Shown here piece after piece: positions 53,917 to 60,839 of a DNA stretch of 64,000 nucleotides. The position numbers and the translations under genes are program-made. The DNA is taken from the NCBI RefSeq assembly GCF_002929305.1, contig NZ_PJIO01000002.1, positions 248,001-312,000 of the forward strand, in the 5' to 3' direction. Origin of the DNA: Arthrobacter sp. GMC3 (GTDB lineage: Bacteria; Actinomycetota; Actinomycetes; Actinomycetales; Micrococcaceae). Below the pieces are notes generated by a model. The model worked only from the letters and a program-made list of their open reading frames with translations, searched no databases and was not told the DNA's origin. Each line of letters opens with the position of its first letter. The first letter of the stretch is position 1.

Positions 53917-53989
53917 TGGAGAATGGGAGGTTCGAACTCCCGACCTTCGCATTGCAAGTGCGACGCTCTACCATCTGAGCTAATTCCCC
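53917..53989 (-). tRNA. prophage-encoded tRNA-Ala(TGC)
   Basis: On the minus strand GGGGAAT pairs with ATTCTCC (one G-T pair), followed by discriminator A without an encoded CCA. Anticodon stem TCGCA/TGCGA encloses CTTGCAA, giving anticodon TGC. T-loop GTTCGAA is intact. It lies just upstream of the late operon, transcribed in the same direction. Confidence 0.93.
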
Positions 53990-54100
53990 GTGTCGCCAGC
54001 GCTTCTCAGCGAGTGGCGTTCGTCTGCGTCAGGCACACGAGCTGAGATACGCACCTCCCGAAGTGTTCGCATCTAGCCTGCCCACTGTGGATTGGGCATG

Positions 54101-54131
54101 AAAAAAGGACCGGCCCAGTGGGTCGATCCTT
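54101..54131 (-). terminator. minus-strand terminator separating early and late blocks
   Basis: Read on the minus strand, AAGGATCGACCC pairs with GGGCCGGTCCTT (with G-U pairs), followed by TTTTTT. It ends the early operon after the 54188 gene; the region 53990-54100 is then the likely place of a late promoter. Confidence 0.8.
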
Positions 54132-54187
54132 GCGAGGTACAGCTATGCCCCTCTTGTGAGACATTCTATGCAGCTAATTTAACTCAG

Positions 54188-54778
54188 TCAAGCCACGTCT
54201 CGTTCGCGTTGGCGGTAGGCGGCGAGCACGTCCTCGGGCAGGTACTTCGGATGCCCGTCAGTGGTGACTGCTTGGAGTCCGCGGCGGGTGACCCAGTTGC
54301 GGATTCGCTTGGATGTGAAGTGGATCCCGACTGCATGGGATAGCCATGCGGCGCAGTCTTTGGCGGTCATTGGTTCGGTGTTGCCTTTGATCTCTTTCAT
54401 GATCTCGTCGTGGTGGCGTGGGGTTACTGCTTCGGGCCCGCTGATGAGGAGTTCGGCGCTTGTGACCCATTCGCTGATGATCCATGCGGTGCCGGCGGCG
54501 TGGTCGAGTAGGGCGTATTCAGCGGCGGTCCGGTCGATGGATTCAAGGTTCATCTTGAGTTGCATCGCGTCGAGATTGCCGGGCGCCGCGGATCCAGCGA
54601 CGTTGGTACTGCGCGTCTCAGGATTCCCGGGGCGCGTCACATCGAGCCTTGCAATGGTCACGTCGAGGTCTGGAATTAGCACGTGCGCTTTGTCGATCCA
54701 CGCTTGGAAGTCGGACACGCACTGCTTGCACAGGTAGGTTTCAGTGAGATTCATGCAGTCCGTTGATGTGCAGTTCAA
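54188..54778 (-). CDS. early-region protein with cysteine pairs and a MerR-like C-terminal DNA-binding segment
   Basis: A 196-residue protein. The N-terminus has two cysteine pairs (CTSTDC and CKQC, about residues 3-20) that may bind zinc. The C-terminal 60 residues (TAKDCAAWLSHAVGIHFTSK, RIRNWVTRRGLQAVTTDGHP) read as a helix-turn-helix with wing, like excisionase or MerR-type proteins. TTG 54778 follows AGGAGG and overlaps the preceding stop. As last gene before the late promoter zone it could be a regulator, but that is inference. Confidence 0.6.
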   Translation of the reverse strand: MNCTSTDCMNLTETYLCKQCVSDFQAWIDKAHVLIPDLDVTIARLDVTRPGNPETRSTNVAGSAAPGNLDAMQLKMNLESIDRTAAEYALLDHAAGTAWIISEWVTSAELLISGPEAVTPRHHDEIMKEIKGNTEPMTAKDCAAWLSHAVGIHFTSKRIRNWVTRRGLQAVTTDGHPKYLPEDVLAAYRQRERDVA

Positions 54779-55017
54779 GCGTCCTCCTTGATGGTTACTT
54801 CGTCGGTGAGTTCGGCGACGATGGTTTGGTCCGGCAGGAGTGTGATGGCGGTTGCGGTGCGTCCTCGTATCCACTCATCACGCATTGGATTGCCAGCGTT
54901 GAGAACGTCGCTCACATGCTGAATCCCTTGCAACACACCAGTATCGGTCGTGTTGGCCGTGGTGATGGTGATTGTTTTGCCGAGGTGTTTACCGGCAAGG
55001 TCTCGTACTTGGGTCAT
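54775..55017 (-). CDS. early-region protein of unknown function
   Basis: An 80-residue beta-rich protein (LAGKHLGKTITITTANTTDT, GRTATAITLLPDQTIVAELT). It could be an OB- or SH3-like small domain. GGAGAAACG precedes ATG 55017, and the gene overlaps both neighbours by four bases. Confidence 0.6.
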   Translation of the reverse strand: MTQVRDLAGKHLGKTITITTANTTDTGVLQGIQHVSDVLNAGNPMRDEWIRGRTATAITLLPDQTIVAELTDEVTIKEDA

Positions 55018-55550
55018 CGTTTCTCCTTGTATCGGTTGGTTCGTCCGCGCATCCTGAGTGGTTCGGGCGCTGGTCCGGTGCCGCGGTGTTGTCTGGCCCA
55101 GAGCGCACGGTCGCGTAGGTTGCCGCTGGTCACGACGTCGTTGAAGTACCCGCGGCGGAACTCGACCATTGGTGCAGCTCCGAGCTCGGCACGTTCAGCA
55201 GCGTCCATGATTCTTCCCAAGGCCGTGGCGCATTCTTCCCGCGTCCATGGCGTGGTGTGTGCCAGCTCATCCACGGCTTCATTGAAGTGGGCACGCTCCA
55301 ATCCGGCGAGTCCTCGTTGCGCGCCGTAGTCGGTTGGAAGTGCCCTGTACGTGAATGGCTTGTAGGCCTCCATGATTCGGGTGAACGCTTCACGGATGCT
55401 CTCGTGGCCGTAGTAGATCGGTTCGCCCCACTCGACCATGAACGTCATATCCCCGACCTGGGCAAAGCGTGGAGCGATGTAGCCGCCTTTTGCGGGTGAT
55501 GGCTCCGGCACATCCTCGTCGAGGTAGTCGCGGAATAGCTGGTTGGTCAT
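55014..55550 (-). CDS. early-region protein of unknown function
   Basis: A 178-residue soluble protein (MTFMVEWGEPIYYGHESIRE, LAGLERAHFNEAVDELAHTT) ending in a very basic tail (RMRGRTNRYKEKR). No known motif. ATGA overlaps on both sides place it firmly in the early operon. Confidence 0.6.
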   Translation of the reverse strand: MTNQLFRDYLDEDVPEPSPAKGGYIAPRFAQVGDMTFMVEWGEPIYYGHESIREAFTRIMEAYKPFTYRALPTDYGAQRGLAGLERAHFNEAVDELAHTTPWTREECATALGRIMDAAERAELGAAPMVEFRRGYFNDVVTSGNLRDRALWARQHRGTGPAPEPLRMRGRTNRYKEKR

Positions 55551-55756
55551 TTGGCACCGTCCCAGTCGCAGGAGAGCCCACCGCGGTAGCCGGTTGGCGT
55601 TCCTCTGACGATGCAGGTTACGGTCCGTCCGTCGTCAAGCTTGAGGCTGTTCTCGTGAAGGTAGTCCCGCTCCTTGTCGGTAGGCGCCTCGCCGCTCCCG
55701 CACCCGGTCAGTGCGAGCAGTGCAACGATGGCGAGTGCTGCGATGGTCTTCTTCAT
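55547..55756 (-). CDS. small prophage lipoprotein
   Basis: A 69-residue precursor with signal MKKTIAALAIVALLALTGCG, lipobox LTGC (Cys 19), and a 50-residue mature part with two cysteines (TVTCIVRGTPTGYRGGLSCD). Expected on the outer face of the membrane. It resembles short lipoproteins of actinophage early regions. Confidence 0.75.
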   Translation of the reverse strand: MKKTIAALAIVALLALTGCGSGEAPTDKERDYLHENSLKLDDGRTVTCIVRGTPTGYRGGLSCDWDGAK

Positions 55757-55974
55757 GGCGTCTCCTTGGTTTCTCGGTATTCGTAGTCGGCGGCAGGGTC
55801 TTCAATGGCCCAGTCGTCGGTGGCTCCGTCTGGCCAGCGGAGTTGGTAGCAGCCGCGGGTCTGGTTTTCGTGGGCGCAGATCTTGGCGGTTCCGGTGATG
55901 AGCGCCCACTGTCCGCTGCGGTAGGCGTACGGGTGTTGACTGCGGATCTCTTGGCCTGCTCTGGTGTCGCTCAC
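55753..55974 (-). CDS. early-region protein of unknown function
   Basis: A 73-residue protein rich in Trp, Tyr and Cys (YAYRSGQWALITGTAKICAH, TRGCYQLRWPDGATDDWAIE). The WxLI-GCYxLRWPDGxTDxW pattern is common in small phage proteins of unknown role. Overlaps the lipoprotein gene start. Confidence 0.65.
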   Translation of the reverse strand: MSDTRAGQEIRSQHPYAYRSGQWALITGTAKICAHENQTRGCYQLRWPDGATDDWAIEDPAADYEYRETKETP

Positions 55975-56297
55975 TTGCCCTCCTTGGGCATAAAAGGAGC
56001 CACTGCCTGTTGACAGTGGGCTAGGTGCGTCTCAATCCCCGCGAACATCCCGGGGCTGGTTCTGGTGAGTTTGACGATGGATGAGCAGCAGCCCAGATAC
56101 GCCAATGGCACGGGTGGTTCTGGTCTCGCGGCCCGGATGTCCACGCAGGGCGGGTGCGGACAGCCTGGGTAGCACTCCTTGGGCTGATGGCACTCGCACG
56201 GGCACGGCACTGCATGGTCGGTTTCCTCGCACCAACCGTCGCCGGAACATGCCCGGTGCTTGCCGTCGAGGCAGTCAGGATTCATAAGGACGCTCAT
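55971..56297 (-). CDS. cysteine-rich early-region protein
   Basis: A 108-residue protein with about a dozen cysteines in its first half (CLDGKHRACSGDGWCEETDH, CPCECHQPKECYPGCPHPPC), suggesting a metal-binding or disulfide-like N-terminal domain, then a helical C-terminus. ATG 56297 has GGGAGG seven bases upstream; an in-frame ATG four codons later is possible. Confidence 0.6.
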   Translation of the reverse strand: MSVLMNPDCLDGKHRACSGDGWCEETDHAVPCPCECHQPKECYPGCPHPPCVDIRAARPEPPVPLAYLGCCSSIVKLTRTSPGMFAGIETHLAHCQQAVAPFMPKEGK

Positions 56298-56638
56298 CCC
56301 AGCGCCTCCCGGATCGCGCCACGAATGACGTTGGGGTGGATCATAAGGGGTTCGCGTTGGTGGCCGTTTATGTCTGTCTCGGCGATGGTGCAGTACTGCT
56401 CGATCAAACGGATGGCCTTGACCAGCTTCGGCACGTCGTCCCGGGCGTGGGCAATGAACTCGGCATCGGGCTGGCGCTGTTCCTCGTTGATGCCGTCCTG
56501 GCAGGAGATGCTGGCAATGGCTTCCCTGTCGTCGCAGATGTACCAGTGGTCACCGCCTGCGCTTCCTGTGCCGAGTGCCCGCCATGGGCCCGGAGTTGCT
56601 GCGTCGGTTCGTGCTGCCATTTCGTCTAGCGTGTTCAT
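56294..56638 (-). CDS. Ea22-like phage protein
   Basis: A 114-residue protein with the pattern seen in Ea22/Ead-type early phage proteins: TPGPWRALGTGSAGGDHWYI near the start and PDAEFIAHARDDVPKLVKAI in the middle. These are very common in actinophages; role unknown. Confidence 0.7.
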   Translation of the reverse strand: MNTLDEMAARTDAATPGPWRALGTGSAGGDHWYICDDREAIASISCQDGINEEQRQPDAEFIAHARDDVPKLVKAIRLIEQYCTIAETDINGHQREPLMIHPNVIRGAIREALG

Positions 56639-56674
56639 GGCGCTTCCTTTCGGTGGTAAAAATGTGACTTCTGA

Positions 56675-56680
56675 TAGAGT
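56675..56680 (+). promoter_or_regulatory. probable -10 element for the plus-strand zinc-ribbon gene
   Basis: TAGAGT ends eight bases before ATG 56689 with no ribosome-binding site between, consistent with a leaderless transcript started independently of the minus-strand operon. Confidence 0.4.
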
Positions 56681-56688
56681 TGTTGACT

Positions 56689-56901
56689 ATGACTAAGAAA
56701 CCTGATACGTGTCCCGTGTGTGATTCCGATTTCCTGAGCGCAAGTTCGTCACGATGGGTTTCTGATCGAAGCCACATAGTTGCCACCCACTCGCGGAACT
56801 ATCAGTACGTTTGCGCCGACATAAGTTGCGGCTGGAAGGGTGAGTCCTTCACTCAGTACGCAGACCGCTCAGGTGGCATCGAGACAATCCTCGACTTCTA
56901 G
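56689..56901 (+). CDS. plus-strand zinc-ribbon protein, Ogr/Delta-like
   Basis: A 70-residue protein with CPVCDSDFLSASSSRWVSDR and YVCADISCGWKGESF. The order C-x2-C, Ser-Arg, Tyr-x-Cys-x4-Cys-Gly and final Phe resembles the Ogr/Delta zinc finger, a late-transcription activator of P2- and P4-type phages. The central insertion (SHIVATHSRN) is longer than usual. It is read against the surrounding early operon from its own probable leaderless promoter. Activator function is inference; it could be another zinc-ribbon type. Confidence 0.55.
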   Translation: MTKKPDTCPVCDSDFLSASSSRWVSDRSHIVATHSRNYQYVCADISCGWKGESFTQYADRSGGIETILDF

Positions 56902-56924
56902 GATTCCTTCCATGTCCGGGGCCG

Positions 56925-57140
56925 TCACGGGGTCACGTCCAGCGCGCCAAAGTAGGCGTCGAGTGCGTCCATGCTCGCGTTGCCGTATCGTGCATGCAGG
57001 CATGTGCCCTTGTTGTTGCAGCTGTCGGTCCAATCAACCGCCCGGCCTTCAACGCTGAGTGAACCTGGAACTAGCCGACGTGGGTTCTCGCCCATGGACT
57101 TGAGTAGCGCCTTAGCTGCGGTGTCCTCCTGCTTGCTCAT
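56925..57140 (-). CDS. early-region protein of unknown function
   Basis: A 71-residue protein (LKSMGENPRRLVPGSLSVEG, NNKGTCLHARYGNASMDALD). No motif recognised. Four-base overlap with the next gene upstream (57137). Confidence 0.55.
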   Translation of the reverse strand: MSKQEDTAAKALLKSMGENPRRLVPGSLSVEGRAVDWTDSCNNKGTCLHARYGNASMDALDAYFGALDVTP

Positions 57141-57427
57141 TCGCTTTTCCCTTCGATGGTTGCGGCACGGTAGGGGTTTCCGGGAGGATCAGCAGGCCCA
57201 TTGGCGTTTGGGGAGTACTGAGCGCTTGCCCAGTGATCGGTCAGCGCCTCGGCGCCTTCGTCCCACGCCTCGGCTTTAGCTTGGGCGGCGATGAACGGGG
57301 TGGCAGCGGTCAGCGCGGCGAGCATCACTTGGTAGTCGTGGGCGCTTGGCTTCTGCCCGCAGGCCGCCGCAAGTTCCTTCACGGCGGTCTTGGCGGATTC
57401 GATGGCTTCCGATGTTGGGTTGCTCAT
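57137..57427 (-). CDS. early-region protein of unknown function
   Basis: A 96-residue helical protein (AIESAKTAVKELAAACGQKP, QVMLAALTAATPFIAAQAKA) with a C-terminal NGPADPPGNPYR stretch. Overlaps its neighbours by four bases each side. Confidence 0.6.
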   Translation of the reverse strand: MSNPTSEAIESAKTAVKELAAACGQKPSAHDYQVMLAALTAATPFIAAQAKAEAWDEGAEALTDHWASAQYSPNANGPADPPGNPYRAATIEGKSE

Positions 57428-57888
57428 TGGATCTCCTTGATGGTGAGGGTGATGGATGCGGGGCCGGTTTCTTCACTGACTCGCATGTCTGGCCCCGTCA
57501 GGTACTTGGTGGAGTCGTCTTCAACAAGGCCGTAGTCAACTAGCCCGTCGATCACAGCCTTGAGAGTGGGCACAAGGTTGTGTACGTCGAATGCGCGCCG
57601 TGTTGGCTTGGTGATGTACGCGGTGACGTGGACTTTGGTGAATCCTTGGTGAACGCCGGCCCTGTTCGCTGCGACGTGTGCAGCGAGTCGCCATTGCCTG
57701 GTGAGTTCGGCTTTCTTGGCCCAGTGCAGTCGCTGGTTGAGGTTGATCCAGTCGGCGGGTGCGTTGATGGTGAACTGCGCGAGCCTGTGCGGCCCGCTAA
57801 CGGCCCCGTTGACCTCCTGACCACCACCAACCCGCTCAGCCCCTCCTGTTGCGCTGGTGGTTAATGGGCGCGTCTCCTGCGGGGTCAC
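57424..57888 (-). CDS. RusA-like Holliday junction resolvase
   Basis: A 154-residue endonuclease that resolves recombination or replication junctions of phage DNA. The active-site signature is clear: INLNQRLHWAKKAE near residue 48 and FDVHNLVPTLKAVIDGLVDY, GLVEDDSTKYL with the conserved Asp residues. The first 30 residues are variable. GTG 57888 overlaps the preceding stop. Confidence 0.88.
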   Translation of the reverse strand: MTPQETRPLTTSATGGAERVGGGQEVNGAVSGPHRLAQFTINAPADWINLNQRLHWAKKAELTRQWRLAAHVAANRAGVHQGFTKVHVTAYITKPTRRAFDVHNLVPTLKAVIDGLVDYGLVEDDSTKYLTGPDMRVSEETGPASITLTIKEIQ

Positions 57889-58079
57889 CGTGTGGCCTCG
57901 GCAAGTACGAGTTCGTGTTCCGCGAACCAGAGCGGTGCCAGTGCCTCGAAGTGCACGCCGACGCCATGCCCTTGATCGGACCGCAAATCATCAACCATGC
58001 CAACGACATCGAAGTAGCTCTTCGTGACCCCGGCGTCGGTAGTGACGCGCACGTGATCGCCTACTTTGAACTTGCTCAT
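57885..58079 (-). CDS. small SH3-like early protein
   Basis: A 64-residue protein (MSKFKVGDHVRVTTDAGVTK, DVVGMVDDLRSDQGHGVGVH) with the KVGDxVRV start of small SH3/KOW-like domains. ATG 58079 follows GAGG and its own stop overlaps the RusA start. The frame upstream of 58079 overlaps the glutaredoxin gene and is rejected. Confidence 0.65.
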   Translation of the reverse strand: MSKFKVGDHVRVTTDAGVTKSYFDVVGMVDDLRSDQGHGVGVHFEALAPLWFAEHELVLAEATR

Positions 58080-58327
58080 GCTGCGGGCCTCTTTCCGAAG
58101 TGTTCGTTGATCAGGTCGGGGCGTAGTGACGCCCAACTGGTGCCGTCTTCGAGTGCGACGACGGGTGCTGCTTGGTGTCCGAGTGACTGGACGTACTCGA
58201 GCGCTTTCGGGTCGGCTTCAAGGTCGATCTCCGTGTACGTGACGCCTCGCAGATCGAGTTCCTTCTTCGTGCGGGCACAACCCGGGCAATTCGATTTGGT
58301 GTAGACGGCAGTGGCGGGGTGGGTCAT
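58076..58327 (-). CDS. glutaredoxin-like protein (NrdH type)
   Basis: An 83-residue thiol-redox protein with the CPGC active site in VYTKSNCPGCARTKKELDLR and the GHQAAPVVALEDG cis-Pro loop. NrdH-type glutaredoxins feed electrons to ribonucleotide reductase, supporting phage DNA synthesis. AAGGAAAG precedes ATG 58327. Confidence 0.88.
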   Translation of the reverse strand: MTHPATAVYTKSNCPGCARTKKELDLRGVTYTEIDLEADPKALEYVQSLGHQAAPVVALEDGTSWASLRPDLINEHFGKRPAA

Positions 58328-58473
58328 GAAGCTTTCCTTAGGTGGTTTTCGAGGTTGTGCGAGTAGGCCCATTTGTCGGCCTTGAGCTTGCTGTTGGTGT
58401 TGACGCCTTCCGCGCAGTTGTCGCACCACGCGTTGAAGCGCCGCGGGGCAGGGCTGGATACGCGGGCGCTCAC
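58324..58473 (-). CDS. 49-residue early protein
   Basis: A short frame from GTG 58473 to TGA 58324 filling the gap between the lipoprotein and glutaredoxin genes: VSARVSSPAPRRFNAWCDNC then EGVNTNSKLKADKWAYSH. Four-base overlaps at both ends and an AAGGCGG site upstream support it. A C-x2-C pair could bind metal. Confidence 0.65.
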   Translation of the reverse strand: MSARVSSPAPRRFNAWCDNCAEGVNTNSKLKADKWAYSHNLENHLRKAS

Positions 58474-58865
58474 TGCTTGCCGCCTTGCAGATCAATCGCG
58501 GGGATGAGGCCTTCTGGTTTGATGACGACGCGGGTGTGATAGACGCTCACGTCGATGGCTTCCATCTGCGTAGACACCCAGGCGACGTCGGTTGCTTGCC
58601 CGATGTAGTGCTTGCGGTATTCGTTCGGGCCTTGCTTGCACGTCACGATCAGGTCGCCGGCACGTTCGATGGAGCAGCGACCCTCGACGTAGAACAGGTA
58701 ATCGCCGGTTCGCGTGTTGATGCCGACGATCTTGCGCTGAACCTCGAACTGGTCCGCGGCCTTGGACAGGTTGTCTGATGCGGTCTTGGCATCAGAGCTA
58801 CAACCAGCCACTAGGAGTGTTGCAGCCAGTGCGGTGGCGATGATGGACTTCTTGGGGTGCTTCAT
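58470..58865 (-). CDS. prophage lipoprotein
   Basis: A 131-residue precursor with lipobox LVAGCSS (Cys 22) and a mature part (FEVQRKIVGINTRTGDYLFY, GRCSIERAGDLIVTCKQGPN) typical of the beta-sandwich lipoproteins in actinophage early regions. Such proteins are proposed to act at the cell surface, but no function is established. Confidence 0.8.
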   Translation of the reverse strand: MKHPKKSIIATALAATLLVAGCSSDAKTASDNLSKAADQFEVQRKIVGINTRTGDYLFYVEGRCSIERAGDLIVTCKQGPNEYRKHYIGQATDVAWVSTQMEAIDVSVYHTRVVIKPEGLIPAIDLQGGKQ

Positions 58866-59296
58866 GGTGTTTCCTCCAATGGAAAAGCCGCCCCAGTTGG
58901 GACGGCTTCGAGTGATTCGGTTAGTTGGTCGTAGATGCTTGGCGGTGGTTCGTAGTGCCGGCCAATCATGTTCTCTGGTCGGTCGCCGCAGAGGACATCA
59001 GCTTTGCAACTGCGGCAGGTGTACATGTCCTGGCCGATGTGGTCGGCGCAGTCAGGCGGCTTGGGTAGCTTTGCCTTCACGTCGTCCGGCCAGAACCGGG
59101 TGTCGTTGAAGAACAGGCCGGGTGTTTCCACTGACGGGTCACGGGCGGCTGTGAGAGCGGCCAGTGCGATGTCCGCGAACTTGGCCGGATGCTGATGCTG
59201 CTTCTCCAAGATCTTCAGCATGGAACCGACAGCCCAGCGTGGCCGGATCTCATTCAGCAACGCCGCCAGGATCCGGGCCTGCATTTCAGTGATCAA
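58862..59296 (-). CDS. early-region protein with cysteine motif
   Basis: A 144-residue protein. The N-terminal helix (QARILAALLNEIRPRWAVGS) is followed by a region with CADHIGQDMYTCRSCKADVL, which may bind zinc. TTG 59296 has GGAGG five bases upstream; ATG 59317 would place the start before that site. Confidence 0.6.
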   Translation of the reverse strand: MITEMQARILAALLNEIRPRWAVGSMLKILEKQHQHPAKFADIALAALTAARDPSVETPGLFFNDTRFWPDDVKAKLPKPPDCADHIGQDMYTCRSCKADVLCGDRPENMIGRHYEPPPSIYDQLTESLEAVPTGAAFPLEETP

Positions 59297-59317
59297 AATT
59301 TCCTCCAAATCTTTCAA

Positions 59318-59484
59318 TCAAATGTCGCGGTCGCGTGCGTTACAGAAGGCGACGATTGATTGAATTCTTTTCCCCAACTTCTTTAAAACTGATCCACGCT
59401 GGGAGTCTCTTTTAAGTACTTGGTCTTGGTCTTGGTCTTGGACGATTTGAGGAACGGCGTTCGGAACGCTTTTGGAACGCCGTT
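59318..59484 (-). pseudogene. -1 frame continuation of the replication-organiser-like gene
   Basis: About 55 codons in the -1 frame are open right across the upstream stop (59485) and end at TGA 59318, directly before the next gene's ribosome-binding site. The frame reads THVERRSKSVPNAVPQIVQD, then a Gln-Asp repeat and LKRDSQRGSVLKKLGKRIQS. It looks like the missing C-terminal tail of the gene at 59485-59832, separated by a one-base frame difference. No canonical slippery site was found. Confidence 0.5.
59420..59443. repeat. hexanucleotide tandem repeat (TTGGTC)
   Basis: Nearly four copies of TTGGTC in a row. On the minus strand it encodes the Gln-Asp repeat of the -1 frame (or Pro-Arg in another frame). 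Slippage at such a repeat would change length by two codons without changing frame. Confidence 0.85.
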
Positions 59485-59832
59485 CTACATGCGTTCCGTG
59501 TCCGGTTTCTTCTTGTCAGAAACGAATTTCGCTTTGCGTTCTGCGGCCTTCTCCTTCGCGGCCAGAACTTGCTTCTTTGTACGCTGATACTCAGCCCACG
59601 AAAGGAATTTCCAGCCGTCCTCGGTAACTTCCCAGAGTCCAGACTTGACCAGTTTCCCGGCAAGCTGCTTACCTCTCGGCCATGACTCCACGAACCATTC
59701 CGGCACCTCACCATCGGTCAAATAGTCGGTGCAATATGTGCCAGCGAGAAGCCACAAACCCATCGCCTCAAGCCCAGCAATCCTGGACTTCGGATGCGAG
59801 TGCATCTTGTCGTCAGCGTTGAACCACGCCAC
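59485..59832 (-). CDS. replication-organiser-like protein, probably frameshifted
   Basis: A 115-residue N-terminal part of a phage replication-initiation type protein: MAWFNADDKMHSHPKSRIAG, LEAMGLWLLAGTYCTDYLTD, VKSGLWEVTEDGWKFLSWAE, then a basic helix (KKQVLAAKEKAAERKAKF). Family members usually continue into a longer Pro/Gln-rich tail. Here the frame stops after ERM, and 167 bases follow that are open in the -1 frame. GTG 59832 has AAAGGAGG eight bases upstream. Confidence 0.7.
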   Translation of the reverse strand: MAWFNADDKMHSHPKSRIAGLEAMGLWLLAGTYCTDYLTDGEVPEWFVESWPRGKQLAGKLVKSGLWEVTEDGWKFLSWAEYQRTKKQVLAAKEKAAERKAKFVSDKKKPDTERM

Positions 59833-59864
59833 GTGTCAGCCTCCTTTCAGGCCCGACTTGGCGG

Positions 59865-60839
59865 TCATTCCAGTGAGCCAATATCGAGCACCACCTGGCC
59901 GGCGTCGCCAGCTTCTTCTTCGACTGCTGCCATGTTGCGAGTGGCCTGGACAAAGTAGCTCGGCTTCAGTTCGCAGCCAATGCCAATGCGGCCTTCGCGC
60001 ACGGACTGATAGACCTCGGAGCCAACGCCCATGAATGGGGTGAATACGGTTTCACCGGGCATGGTGCGCAGCTGGACGAACCGTGCGATTACATCGAGTT
60101 GTAGCGGGTGCACGTGCTTCTCGTCGTCGGGGTCTTTTGCGTCTCGGAAGGGCAGGACATTGTCAATGCGAATGTCGTCCCAGATGCTTGATGCGTACCG
60201 GCGCCAGATCCATTGGGAGTAGCGGTTTCCGGTCTGCTTGCCGTCCCAGTATCGGTACCGGTCCAGTTCGCTCGGCACTGTCTCACTGCCTGCGTAGTCG
60301 TGCAGTCCAGTGGGGTGCTGCACTGGCAGTTCGTCACCTGGCTTGCGGAAGATTAGCAGTTCATCCGCCGCGGCCACGCCGGCCCACTTGGCGTCCTGCA
60401 CGATGGTCTGGTGAGCGAGGTTCTTGGCCATGGTGCGCAGTCGGACGGCTAGCGGCTCCTTCCAGATCACATGTCGGGAAACCCACTCCCAGCCAGCGGC
60501 CTCGTGCCAGCGGATCACGTCGCCGGGGAAGTCGCGCATGGAGTCTTTGCCGCTGTTCGATGACGGGATCGGGGCGGCGTGGACCGCGGACATGCGCCCG
60601 GGCTTGGTGATGCGGAAGATCTCGTCAATGAACATGCGGTAGTGGTCGGCAAATTCTTCCGGATTGCGGGCGTTGGACACGTCGCGGTCACTGGACGAGT
60701 AGTGGTAGAGCCCGGAGAATGGTGGTGAGTAGATCGATGCATGGATCGACTCATCCGGCATGGACCGCATGAGGTCCATGGAATCGGCGTTGTAGATCGC
60801 GTACTTGTCAGTGATTACTTGGTCGAGGACACCAGCCAT
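59865..60839 (-). CDS. DNA methyltransferase (beta-class N4/N6)
   Basis: A 324-residue S-adenosylmethionine-dependent DNA methylase. Catalytic motif IV is SIYSPPFSGLYHYS (SPPF about residue 39) and the cofactor loop FTPFMGVGSEVYQSVREGRI comes after it, the beta-class order. The target-recognition region lies between (about 100-240). It overlaps the helicase gene by 25 bases. It may protect phage DNA from host restriction or mark it for replication; the recognition site is unknown. Confidence 0.88.
   Translation of the reverse strand: MAGVLDQVITDKYAIYNADSMDLMRSMPDESIHASIYSPPFSGLYHYSSSDRDVSNARNPEEFADHYRMFIDEIFRITKPGRMSAVHAAPIPSSNSGKDSMRDFPGDVIRWHEAAGWEWVSRHVIWKEPLAVRLRTMAKNLAHQTIVQDAKWAGVAAADELLIFRKPGDELPVQHPTGLHDYAGSETVPSELDRYRYWDGKQTGNRYSQWIWRRYASSIWDDIRIDNVLPFRDAKDPDDEKHVHPLQLDVIARFVQLRTMPGETVFTPFMGVGSEVYQSVREGRIGIGCELKPSYFVQATRNMAAVEEEAGDAGQVVLDIGSLE

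Noticed and set aside
53930..53950. Second attachment-site copy near the tRNA-Ala T-loop
   Set aside because: The T-loop resemblance is shared by all tRNAs; flanking bases differ from the tRNA-Ser 3' end.
59412..59714. Minus-strand frame with a Pro-Arg repeat tail at the replication-organiser locus
   Set aside because: It overlaps the real N-terminal domain in a different frame; its upstream part is not protein-like, and the -1 frame fits better.
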